64,000 bases of DNA from Paenibacillus sp. GTDB lineage: Bacteria; Bacillota; Bacilli; Paenibacillales; Paenibacillaceae. Position 1 is the stretch's first letter. Each line of letters opens with the position of its first letter. Below are positions 17,744 to 25,411 of the stretch, one piece after another. The DNA lies in NCBI GenBank assembly GCA_017512705.1, contig JAFWEX010000058.1, positions 1 through 64,000 of the forward strand, written 5' to 3'. The notes beneath the pieces are model-generated. The model saw nothing but the letters and a program-made list of their open reading frames with translations, ran no database searches and had not been told where the DNA came from. A program made the translations under genes and the position numbers.

Positions 17744-19537
17744 TTACACCAAATACTCGATCAAAATGGTTTTATCCGCCTGTTGCAGCGGGATGCTCAG
17801 TCGATCACCGTTCTTCAGTTCAACGCCTGAGCTTGCATCGACTGCACGGCCGGATTTCTCCAGCGTACCTCCTGCGGTATTGCGAATGATTAATCGGTCT
17901 CCATTACCAGGTGTAAAGATATATTTCTCAGTCTCCTTCAGTTCAGGGTCGAGCTGCAGCAATTGATGCAGATGGAACTTGCCCCGGAAGGATGCCAGCT
18001 TTTTATATTGCGGATAAGACTTGTCACCAGTATTCTCATCCCGAATCTCAACAATAATCTGACCGACAAAGCCGCGGTTTTTGCGTTTCAGCCAACCCAG
18101 CAAGAACCAGCCTCCAACCACGACGACGATCAGAGCAATCACACCGAGAATGACCGGCATCCAAGGAAACGGCTTGTCATCTGCGCCCGCTGGGGTAGTT
18201 GGTTGTGCCTGACCTCCACTTGCCCCCCCAGCGTTGATGATGATCGGTTCACTCTCACGGTAAAAGCTATCTTCCTCCGCACGAATGACCAGTTCATAGT
18301 TGTGATGATCCGGCACTTCAAATGTTCCGGCAAAACCGGAGCCGGTGTTCTTCATTGGCTGCTCTTCGCTCTTGCCTGTGTCCTTGTCATTGATAACGAG
18401 CGTGGCCTTCATGTCTGTATACAGATCATTATCCTGTAGCGGCTGACCACCATTTTCGAGCCTCGCTGCCAGATCAATCTTGTCTCCTTTTTTATAGGAC
18501 TTGGTCTTAATTGGGTCCGCAACGAGTTGAAGATCGTAGTTAAACAGCAGATTGATATCAATGCTGTCTTTGGGAGCTCCTTTTACCCGAAGTTTCCAGT
18601 CACCCTCCTGAGGTTTCAACAACTTCACGAGTGAATAACTCTTGGATGTGGACAGCTTCGCTTCATTGGAGTTCAGATTGACGTCCTTGCCAGAAGGGTC
18701 CGTTAACTGTACCTGTACGGGCTTCGAAGACATGATAGAAATATTAGCTTCCAGCACGCTGTCATTCGGCACGTTCACGGTAACTTCCTGATAACTGCCG
18801 TTCCCGGTTACAGAAGGTAGCTTCACGACATTGAGCTTGGCATGATCAGCGAAGATTTCACTTAGAATCTGCGGCAGATCGTCCGGTGTATTCGTAATAA
18901 AGGATTTGCCCCCCGTTTGTTTGGCGAGGTCTGCAAGTGCATTTTTGTTCAACTTCCCATCGGCATTCAGTCCAATCGTATAGACTGGGATACCTTTCGC
19001 TTGCGCATCTTTGACCGCATTCGCCAGATCTGCATCCGACTCGGCCTGAGTGCGTCCTTTGTTTTTATTAAAATCGTTATTGCCATCGGCCAGAAGCACA
19101 ATCATCGGGGAATGCGCTGGGTCGGCGCCATGGTTCAAGATGTTCATCGCTTCCGCAATACCAACGGATATATCCGTATATGGGCCTCTGCCGAGCTGAT
19201 CGATGAAGTCTTTCAGATTGCTTTTATCTGCATCAGATTGAATCTCGAGCATGGCTTTTTCTCGCTCTACCTGATCGGTGTAGGCAACGATACCTACTTT
19301 ATCCCCAGTGGTGGGCAGCATATCTATAAACATTTTCATCGCTTCGTTACTGATCTTGTCCCGATCACTTGTATTCATCGAGTTGCTGACATCGGCTACA
19401 AGCACCGCGTCAATCCCGCTCGTCTGTGCCTGAGCTGCTTCCGCTTGGGATAGCATTGCCGTAGGCAACAACAGGGTTAGTAGGAACAACAGAACTAGGG
19501 TTCCGCTGAACCAGCGTATTTTGCGTGTCCGCAGCAT
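17744..19537 (-). CDS. Exported, membrane-anchored VWA protein
   Basis: 597-aa protein. A cleavable or anchor signal (basic MLRTRKIRW then a 20-residue hydrophobic stretch ending near AEAAQA at 32-37) is followed by a VWA domain at about 41-230 with complete MIDAS: DVSNS (49-53), Thr in GPYTDIS, Asp in VLLADGNND. Beta-sandwich domains fill about 230-445, then a Pro/Thr/Gly linker, one transmembrane helix at about 455-480 and a cytosolic C-terminal domain of about 115 residues, beta-rich and possibly FHA-like. It thus links the outside to the cytosol. The start at 19537 follows GAAGGAG; the longer ORF start lacks a site. It is the first minus-strand gene of the module. Confidence 0.85.
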   Translation of the reverse strand: MLRTRKIRWFSGTLVLLFLLTLLLPTAMLSQAEAAQAQTSGIDAVLVADVSNSMNTSDRDKISNEAMKMFIDMLPTTGDKVGIVAYTDQVEREKAMLEIQSDADKSNLKDFIDQLGRGPYTDISVGIAEAMNILNHGADPAHSPMIVLLADGNNDFNKNKGRTQAESDADLANAVKDAQAKGIPVYTIGLNADGKLNKNALADLAKQTGGKSFITNTPDDLPQILSEIFADHAKLNVVKLPSVTGNGSYQEVTVNVPNDSVLEANISIMSSKPVQVQLTDPSGKDVNLNSNEAKLSTSKSYSLVKLLKPQEGDWKLRVKGAPKDSIDINLLFNYDLQLVADPIKTKSYKKGDKIDLAARLENGGQPLQDNDLYTDMKATLVINDKDTGKSEEQPMKNTGSGFAGTFEVPDHHNYELVIRAEEDSFYRESEPIIINAGGASGGQAQPTTPAGADDKPFPWMPVILGVIALIVVVVGGWFLLGWLKRKNRGFVGQIIVEIRDENTGDKSYPQYKKLASFRGKFHLHQLLQLDPELKETEKYIFTPGNGDRLIIRNTAGGTLEKSGRAVDASSGVELKNGDRLSIPLQQADKTILIEYLV

Positions 19538-19594
19538 AAGATGTACTCCTTCACGTTTGAGATTAAAATGGGAATAGTTTATTATAGGCGTCAA

Positions 19595-19800
19595 GCCTTA
19601 AGGAAATCTTAACAGTCTTCTAATAAAATCTGAAAAGCACCCCTATTCCGAGTTACAGTTTTGTCATGTCTAACAAAATTTAACGATTTCGGGCTTTGTT
19701 TTCGGATGATTATTCCATCTATGGAAATATGATATAGTTATGGGCAGCAAACTGCAATATTACAGCGCTTGATCCTCAAGCCATAGAAAGGATCGGAATT
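19595..19800. promoter_or_regulatory. Divergent intergenic promoter region of the module
   Basis: About 205 bp between the two divergent arms. It is AT-rich with TATAAT on the minus strand near 19578-19583 and TATAGT on the plus strand near 19734-19739, but no hexamer pair with ideal spacing. The inverted repeat TTCCATCTATGGAA (19713-19726) could be an operator shared by both arms. Confidence 0.35.
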
Positions 19801-19941
19801 ATGGTTACATACGTATGCCTCGCCATATTGTTTCTTTTTGTCATGATCAAGGTCGTTGCATTCCTCATTCATCGCCGGAAACCTGTCTCCCGCGAAGATG
19901 CCGATCGCACCCTGTACAATATTTTGAATGGCGGGCGGTGA
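19801..19941 (+). CDS. Small membrane protein, 46 aa
   Basis: ATG-initiated 46-codon ORF preceded by AGAAAGGA with 9-nt spacing. The product has one hydrophobic segment (about residues 5-22, CLAILFLFVMIKVVAFLI) followed by a basic patch HRRK and a polar tail of about 20 residues, a typical single-pass small membrane protein with the tail inside. It stops 6 bp before the zinc-ribbon membrane protein gene, so the two are co-transcribed and possibly coupled. I recognise no family. The good ribosome site, coding-like composition and tight spacing support a real gene; it might be a regulator or subunit of the divergent VWA/tubulin module. Confidence 0.7.
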   Translation: MVTYVCLAILFLFVMIKVVAFLIHRRKPVSREDADRTLYNILNGGR

Positions 19942-19947
19942 TCGGGT

Positions 19948-20880
19948 ATGAGTACAAAAAAAGTGGTATCCATACGACCTTTCTACCGAACGACATATGC
20001 CTATCAAAAGTTGCATATTTGCAAGCGTTGCGGGCAATATACGTGCCTCTGGGAAGACCAGTGCACGTCTTGCGGACGTAGCGCCCTTGTCTCTGTCGAA
20101 GAGAAAGCAGGTTCACGAGTGAAGCGCCGAATGGTGCGTCATGTTTTATTCGTTATGCTGATTGGTGCAGCCGCCACTTATTTCGGTGAAACGCTGGATC
20201 AATCCATGATCGCGGCGACGGCGTCCCTAGTGCTGCTCGGCATCCTGATTTTCATGCAGCAGCGTTCATTCCAGGTTGAACAGCGGCGTGAGGTAAAACG
20301 CATGCTGCAACTGGACGAAGAGACCATTCGCCAGGGCATTAACCGGAATTGGGCTCTCGTTGCTGAAGCGCGAAAAGAGGATGAGGCACTCGCCTATGAA
20401 ATGCTGCGCGAGATCGGCTCCTTGATCTACAACGACCGGATTCGGCTACAGCAGGTCGCGTTATTACAATCGTTCGTGCTGCGCAGCGATATGGACTTGC
20501 AGGTTAAACCGCTCCTGCTCCAAAACTTCGAGCGGCTCCTTGCCGAGTATATTGGCGAAGTTGCCCGGCTGAAGCCGGAATTGATCCACGAAGATGCGAT
20601 ACGATATATCGCGACGTATGAGGTTCATATTTTGCAGCTGCATAACGGTATCCAGATTCTGACCGCCGTAGCCGCCGCTGCCGTGCGCAAAAGCAAATAT
20701 ATTGAACTGTTTCCCAGCCTGATGACCCGCTACGCACGCTTCATGTCCAAAGACCGGTTCATGAGGCTGTACCAGACGATTGAACGTTATCCATCCAAAG
20801 CACGCGGCGGACTCGCCGAGTCTGTGGGCAGGGTATATAACGAAAAGTACCGTGATCAGTACGCCGATGTTCATGGGTGA
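19948..20880 (+). CDS. Zinc-ribbon membrane protein, divergent to the tubulin module
   Basis: 310-aa protein. The N-terminus has a cysteine cluster Cys25, Cys28, Cys33, Cys39, Cys42 (ICKRCG...CTSCG), a CxxC/CxxC zinc ribbon. Two membrane segments follow at about 64-79 and 84-105, then a 200-residue cytosolic helical domain rich in Arg, Glu and Leu without recognisable catalytic motifs. It is transcribed with the 46-aa membrane peptide and ends at the bidirectional terminator 21022-21061. Its position head-to-head with the VWA/tubulin arm and its zinc ribbon, shared in type with the module GTPase, suggest it is part of the same system. Function unknown. Confidence 0.75.
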   Translation: MSTKKVVSIRPFYRTTYAYQKLHICKRCGQYTCLWEDQCTSCGRSALVSVEEKAGSRVKRRMVRHVLFVMLIGAAATYFGETLDQSMIAATASLVLLGILIFMQQRSFQVEQRREVKRMLQLDEETIRQGINRNWALVAEARKEDEALAYEMLREIGSLIYNDRIRLQQVALLQSFVLRSDMDLQVKPLLLQNFERLLAEYIGEVARLKPELIHEDAIRYIATYEVHILQLHNGIQILTAVAAAAVRKSKYIELFPSLMTRYARFMSKDRFMRLYQTIERYPSKARGGLAESVGRVYNEKYRDQYADVHG

Positions 20881-21021
20881 TGTTGCAGCAGTCCTAGTGG
20901 GAAGTCTAATAGAATGCAAATCAACTCCCCCATATATAGACGAACCGTATATAGCACTTCCCTGCATCTTGCCACGAAGTTACACGTTCTCGTACCATCC
21001 TTAATCATATAAGTTTTAAGC

Positions 21022-21061
21022 AAAAAACACCCCGTCCTTAGGTCTAGGATGAGGTGTTTTA
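21022..21061. terminator. Bidirectional terminator
   Basis: AAAACACC (21025-21032) pairs with GGTGTTTT (21053-21060), with an inner TCCT/AGGA stem. A-rich on the left and T-rich on the right, it can end both the zinc-ribbon gene (plus) and read-through from the helicase (minus). Confidence 0.8.
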
Positions 21062-21124
21062 TCGTTACCGTTCGCTCAGTACGTTGTGCGTTGTGTTCAG
21101 CAACGACTACTTGAGCTTGGTTGT

Positions 21125-21159
21125 AAAAAAGGGGCGCGACGTGGTTCCGTCGCGACCCT
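21125..21159 (-). terminator. Terminator of the DEAD-box helicase mRNA
   Basis: On the minus strand GGTCGCGACG pairs with CGTCGCGCC around a short loop and is followed by TTTTTT. It is the last of four consecutive hairpins after the helicase stop. Confidence 0.85.
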
Positions 21160-21165
21160 TGGTTC

Positions 21166-21289
21166 GAGCGTTCGGCACGATTCCGTACCCGAACGCTCTC
21201 GGTGATATGCCATGCTGCACCTGCTGCTGCGGTGGCATGGCGATGATGCAATGCGCAAGATGCGGCTGCATCGCCGCTTGCGCCATTGC
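21166..21289 (-). other. Three tandem hairpins in the helicase 3' region
   Basis: Between the helicase stop and its terminator lie GAGCGTTCGG/CCGAACGCTC (21166-21175 with 21189-21198), GCCATGC..CACC/GGTG..GCATGGC (21209-21241), and GCAATG-CGCAAG/CTTGCG-CATTGC with an inner GATGC/GCATC stem (21248-21289). A 59-codon ORF (21107-21286, minus) crosses them but runs through the terminator, so a structured 3' UTR is the better reading. Confidence 0.5.
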
Positions 21290-21291
21290 TT

Positions 21292-22881
21292 TTACCGCCC
21301 GCGACGAGAATCGCGGCGGTCGCCCTTGCCCGGACCGCGTCCTGCGGAGTCCGGGCGGCCCGAACCAGCGCCGCCGCGCCCAGCGGTGCGCTTGTCTGCG
21401 CTGCGGCCAGCCCAGCCACTGCTGCTGCGCTCTTCGCTGCGGCCTGCACCACCGCGGCCGCCTTGGCTTGTGCCGCGGCTACTGCTGCTGCGGCCATAGC
21501 TTGCTGCACCGCGACTGCTATCGCTACTGCGCGCCGATCCACGGCCTGCGCCGCGCTCGTCACCGCTACGGCTGCTACTGCGCCCACCGCTGCGTCCACT
21601 TTCGCCTCCGCGTGAGCCCCGACCGCCACGTCCGCCTTCTCTGCGGTCGTTACGGCCTGCACCGCGACGGGCACTGCCTGTTCCGGCGGAACGTCCACCA
21701 CGCTCATCATCGCCTTCACGATGAATCGTACGGCGAGTCTCTCCCGTGGAAGCAACTGGGCCATCACTTGTCCATTGAATACGGTTCAGCTTCTGGTTCG
21801 TACCTTCCTCAATACGAGCAAGCTCCGGTCTGTCGTGCTGGGTTGCGAACGTTACGGCAAGACCTGTTCCACCTGCGCGGCCTGTACGACCAATGCGGTG
21901 GATATAACTCTCGGCATCATGCGGAATGTCGTAGTTGAACACGTGAGTAACCCCTTCAACATCCAGCCCGCGTGCCGCTACATCTGTAGCCACAAGCACT
22001 TGCAGCTTCGCATCCCGGAACGCTTTCATGACATTCTCACGCTTCGCTTGAGACAAATCACCATGAAGCTCATCGCTGTCATACCCAGCTTCACGCAAAT
22101 CCTCGTTCAGCTTCGATGCCCGGCGTTTCGTCCGGCAGAAAATAATCGCCAAATACGGGCGATACGTATCAATCATGCCGCAAAGCGCAGCAAATTTGCT
22201 GCGATCCGTGCACTCCAGCACCTGCTGGCGGATCTGGTGAATAGGAATGACCGATCGGGAAGACACTTTTACATCCTCCGGGTCTTTCATGTAGTTCTTG
22301 GCCAGCACACGAACGCCTTTAGGCATCGTCGCGGAGAATAGCATCGTCTGACGTTTATGCGGCAGTTCGCGCAAAATGGTCTCCACATCGTCCAGGAAGC
22401 CCATGTGTAACATCTGATCGGCTTCATCCAGCACCAGTTTTCTCACATTATCGAGTTTCAGTGTACCGCGGCGCAGGTGATCCAGAAGACGGCCTGGTGT
22501 TCCTACTACGATTTGAGTTCCGTTTTGCAGCTTGCGCAGCTGTTTCTCTACATCTTGTCCACCATATACAGCAAGTACATGAATCTTGTCATCGTTCGCC
22601 GTAAGTTTCTTCGCTTCTTCCGTAATCTGCAGAGCCAGCTCACGTGTAGGCGCAATAATCAGTGCCTGTGGAGAGCGGTCGGATACGTTAATTTTCTGAA
22701 TAATCGGCAGCAAAAAAGCGAGTGTTTTCCCTGTGCCCGTCTGCGCCTCGGCAATGATATCACGTCCACCCAGCAGTACGGGAATAGAACGCTCCTGTAC
22801 TGGAGTCGGTACGGCAATGCCCTGATGTTTCAGCACCTCGCACCATTCCGGGCGTATGCCCAGTTGTTCAAAGTTAGCCAA
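21292..22881 (-). CDS. cshA: DEAD-box ATP-dependent RNA helicase with RG/S-rich tail (CshA-like)
   Basis: 529-aa helicase that unwinds RNA duplexes in ribosome assembly or mRNA decay. Motifs in order: Q motif (EVLKHQGIAVPTPVQ, near 16-30), motif I AQTGTGKT (near 46), Ia PTRELA, Ib GTPGR, motif II DEAD (near 150), III SAT, IV IIFCRTK, V VATDVAARGLDV, VI HRIGRTGRAG. After the core at about residue 370 comes a 160-residue low-complexity tail of Arg/Gly/Ser/Asp repeats, which in CshA homologues binds RNA and degradosome partners. The tail is GC-rich and makes long open frames on the other strand that are shadows. It begins with FEQLGIRPEW and has its own terminator. Confidence 0.95.
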   Translation of the reverse strand: MANFEQLGIRPEWCEVLKHQGIAVPTPVQERSIPVLLGGRDIIAEAQTGTGKTLAFLLPIIQKINVSDRSPQALIIAPTRELALQITEEAKKLTANDDKIHVLAVYGGQDVEKQLRKLQNGTQIVVGTPGRLLDHLRRGTLKLDNVRKLVLDEADQMLHMGFLDDVETILRELPHKRQTMLFSATMPKGVRVLAKNYMKDPEDVKVSSRSVIPIHQIRQQVLECTDRSKFAALCGMIDTYRPYLAIIFCRTKRRASKLNEDLREAGYDSDELHGDLSQAKRENVMKAFRDAKLQVLVATDVAARGLDVEGVTHVFNYDIPHDAESYIHRIGRTGRAGGTGLAVTFATQHDRPELARIEEGTNQKLNRIQWTSDGPVASTGETRRTIHREGDDERGGRSAGTGSARRGAGRNDRREGGRGGRGSRGGESGRSGGRSSSRSGDERGAGRGSARSSDSSRGAASYGRSSSSRGTSQGGRGGAGRSEERSSSGWAGRSADKRTAGRGGAGSGRPDSAGRGPGKGDRRDSRRGR

Positions 22882-23139
22882 TCGTTACACCTCTGTATAT
22901 TCATTTAGATAAGTCCATTTCACATCGTACCCGGTACTAGTTTTCCTGAATTCTACACTGAATATGAAATGAATTTTTTAAAAAGCAATCATCCCGTTGC
23001 TCTTCTTCTCCATACCCTGTAGTTTACACGTTCATCCAGCAAAACAAAAGCGAAACTGAGCTACCGCACCAACTTGTAGCATAAACGGTTTACCTCAATG
23101 AATCATGCATCTAATAATCACTGGCAATCTCACACAGCC
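22882..23139. other. Intergenic region upstream of the helicase
   Basis: No coding potential seen. It must hold the minus-strand helicase promoter; TTGCTT/CATATT with a 16-bp spacer near 22955-22985 is a weak candidate. Nothing else stands out. Confidence 0.35.
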
Positions 23140-23183
23140 AAAAAAGCGGCTCCCTTCCGGCTTATCCGTAAAAGAGAACCGCT
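23140..23183 (-). terminator. Terminator after the SulP transporter
   Basis: On the minus strand AGCGGTTCTC pairs (with two G-T wobbles) with GGGAGCCGCT and is followed by TTTTTT, 20 bp past the transporter stop. Confidence 0.8.
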
Positions 23184-23203
23184 ATATTTATGTTATGGAT
23201 ACG

Positions 23204-24652
23204 TCAACCTTTGGCATTTGAAACGATGAATCCGCTGCGCTCCAGCAGACGGGAGCTTTCCTCGTTCAATCCGCGCAGATGCACGGTTTTACCGAGCTTC
23301 GCGTATTTGAATTTCACTTTGCCAATTGCGACAACCGCTGTGTTATCCCAGATATGTGAGCCGCCAAAGTCAATCGTAATCTCCTGCGGATCAGCTTCTG
23401 CATTGAATTCATCGACGAAATGGGACGAAGAGCCGAAGAAGAAAGGCCCGTACACGCGGTACACCTTCTGTCCTTGCTCCTGACTAGACTGCACGCGAAT
23501 TTTAGTTTGTTTCCAGCCGAAGTGCAGCACACTGAGCACGACACCCACCATAACACCGATTGATAGGTCGTTAGTGTAGAGAACAATGGCTACCGTCACC
23601 ACCATAACGATCGCCTCAGCGCGTGGTACGCGAGCTATGTTTTTAACAGAACCCCAGTCAAATGTCCCAATGCACACCATAAACATCACGCCAACCAGTG
23701 CGCCCATCGGAATCTGCTTCACAACACCGCTGAACAACAGGAGCAAAATCGCAAGGAAGGCTCCCGCTGTAAATGTCGATAACCTGCCGCGTCCACCCGA
23801 CTTCACATTAATGACCGACTGTCCGATCATCGCACAACCAGCCATGCCGCCGAATAACCCATTCACGAAGTTTGCAATCCCCTGACCACGTACCTCACGG
23901 TTTTTGCTGCTTTTGGTTTCGGTCATTTCATCAACAATGGTCGCTGTCAGCAACGACTCCAGCAAACCGACAAGTGCCATCGTAAATGAATACGGCAGCA
24001 GCAGCATCAGTGTATCCCATGTCCACGCAATATTCGGCAGGTGAAACATCGGCAAGGTACTTGTCAGATTACCCATCTGACCTACGGTTTTGACATCCAG
24101 ATGAAAGACCACCGTAATAATGGTCATGATAATAATAGCCACGAGCGGAGCCGGAACCCCTTTGAAAAAGCGTGGCAAAATATAGATGATCGCCAGCGTT
24201 CCTGCCACCATCACATACATGATCCAGTTGGCTCCTGTGAAGTGGGTAAGCTGTGCCATGAAGATCAGAATTGCGAGTGCATTCACGAATCCAGTTAATA
24301 CCGAATGAGGCACAAACGTAATGAATCGCCCCACTTTGAATAGACCTAATATAAACTGAATCACGCCCGTCAGAATGGTAGCTGCAAAAAGATACTCCAC
24401 CCCATAGTCCTTAACGAGCCCTACCATCAATATCGCCATAGCTCCTGTTGCTGCCGAGATCATGCCTGGTCTGCCGCCCGCAATCGAGATGACAATCGCG
24501 ATGGTAATCGACGCATATAGTCCCACCATTGGATTAACACCTGCTATGATTGAGAAAGCGATCGCTTCCGGAATGAGCGCTAGCGCTACCGTGATGCCTG
24601 CGAGTAGGTCGCCGCGAATGTTACCAAACCACTGTTGTTTTAATGTATTCAT
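23204..24652 (-). CDS. SulP family anion transporter with STAS domain
   Basis: 482-aa inner-membrane transporter of the SulP/SLC26 family. The N-terminal region has the SulP pattern ([20 protein letters not shown], residues about 15-34; [25 protein letters not shown]), and 10-12 hydrophobic segments extend to about residue 375. A C-terminal STAS domain follows (about 390-475, [19 protein letters not shown]), which in this family regulates transport. Known substrates are sulfate, bicarbonate and dicarboxylates; the sequence does not decide which, and no sulfate-assimilation or carbonic-anhydrase gene is next to it. It is monocistronic with its own terminator. Confidence 0.92.
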   Translation of the reverse strand: MNTLKQQWFGNIRGDLLAGITVALALIPEAIAFSIIAGVNPMVGLYASITIAIVISIAGGRPGMISAATGAMAILMVGLVKDYGVEYLFAATILTGVIQFILGLFKVGRFITFVPHSVLTGFVNALAILIFMAQLTHFTGANWIMYVMVAGTLAIIYILPRFFKGVPAPLVAIIIMTIITVVFHLDVKTVGQMGNLTSTLPMFHLPNIAWTWDTLMLLLPYSFTMALVGLLESLLTATIVDEMTETKSSKNREVRGQGIANFVNGLFGGMAGCAMIGQSVINVKSGGRGRLSTFTAGAFLAILLLLFSGVVKQIPMGALVGVMFMVCIGTFDWGSVKNIARVPRAEAIVMVVTVAIVLYTNDLSIGVMVGVVLSVLHFGWKQTKIRVQSSQEQGQKVYRVYGPFFFGSSSHFVDEFNAEADPQEITIDFGGSHIWDNTAVVAIGKVKFKYAKLGKTVHLRGLNEESSRLLERSGFIVSNAKG

Positions 24653-24683
24653 ATATTGTTGCCTTGCCTCCCAGATGTACTCC

Positions 24684-24881
24684 TCATATTATTGATCTTT
24701 TACCAATCCACTGAAGAATAACGGAAGCCGTACACGTCCGATCTGAAGCCTTGGTATCCATAGACAGCAACAATAGCAACGCCACAAAGGCCACAAACAA
24801 CACAAAATAACGGATCATTCTCCGCCAAAAAAACATATTGTTCCCGCCATTTCGCCTGCTACGGAATATATCCGAAGACAC
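24684..24881 (-). CDS. Small hypothetical membrane protein
   Basis: Open frame of 65 codons from a GTG with a weak AAGGG site, or 50 codons from ATG at 24836. The product has a basic start ([11 protein letters not shown]), one hydrophobic helix ([15 protein letters not shown]), and a short polar tail with one cysteine. It lies 31 bp upstream of the SulP gene on the same strand. I recognise no family, and the ribosome site is poor, so it may not be translated; a small membrane subunit co-expressed with the transporter is possible. Confidence 0.4.
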   Translation of the reverse strand: MSSDIFRSRRNGGNNMFFWRRMIRYFVLFVAFVALLLLLSMDTKASDRTCTASVILQWIGKRSII

Positions 24882-24919
24882 TTTACCCTTAGTCCATGTC
24901 TAGTCTAATGGTTCCCAAG

Positions 24920-25070
24920 TTACGATGGTTCTACTTCTACGATATAGCTCAATGCCGTGTCGTACTCACCATCTTCATTACCGTTCCAGCGTGCACTGGC
25001 CTGTTCCGTCACCCATTCAGTACTCTTTCTTACTCATAACATCTCATCTCAATTACACCATCACGTCCAT
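24920..25070 (-). pseudogene. Possible remnant of a small protein gene
   Basis: On the minus strand, 37 codons from about 25033 to a TAA at 24920-24922 read as plausible protein (STEWVTEQASARWNG..., acidic, ending EVEPS), and just upstream a different frame reads FDGRDGVIEMRCYE before a stop. Two protein-like pieces in shifted frames with no start or ribosome site suggest a decayed gene. I cannot name a parent family, and chance is a real alternative. Confidence 0.25.
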
Positions 25071-25300
25071 CGAATCAACGTGGGAATGCGATGCCTGTTG
25101 GTTTTCCCCTCTCAGAAAAACCGGGTCCGTTAATCTACTGACCTATTATTATAGATTCAGGATTACATATGTACGAACTCGGTATTCCCCTGAAAATAGA
25201 GTCCTATCTCTTATTATCTTCATCTAACACTATTTAACTCCTTTTATCTCTATCTCATAAACAAAACGACCCATATTGTGGTCATTATTTTGTTTCAGTA
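25071..25300. other. Intergenic region with no recognised feature
   Basis: AT-rich sequence between the possible gene remnant and the UbiB terminator. I see no ORF, promoter pair or repeat that I can support. Confidence 0.4.
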
Positions 25301-25328
25301 AAAAAGAAAAGAGCCTTAATGAAGGCTC
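25301..25328 (-). terminator. Terminator after the UbiB-like kinase operon
   Basis: On the minus strand GAGCCTT pairs with AAGGCTC around a 4-nt loop, followed by TTTTCTTTTT; about 85 bp past the UbiB stop. Confidence 0.85.
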
Positions 25329-25411
25329 CTTACAGTGATTTCACTTAACATGTGGTATATCTATGTTTCTACAGGGCTTATGCAATCCTTTGCAATCTTG
25401 TGAATTCCGGT

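Noticed and set aside
21054..21938. Long plus-strand Cys/Arg-rich ORF and overlapping Ala-rich ORFs (20871-21767 minus, 21286-21615 plus)
   Set aside because: They are frames opposed to or shifted within the GC-rich RG/S tail of the DEAD-box helicase; low stop density there comes from composition.
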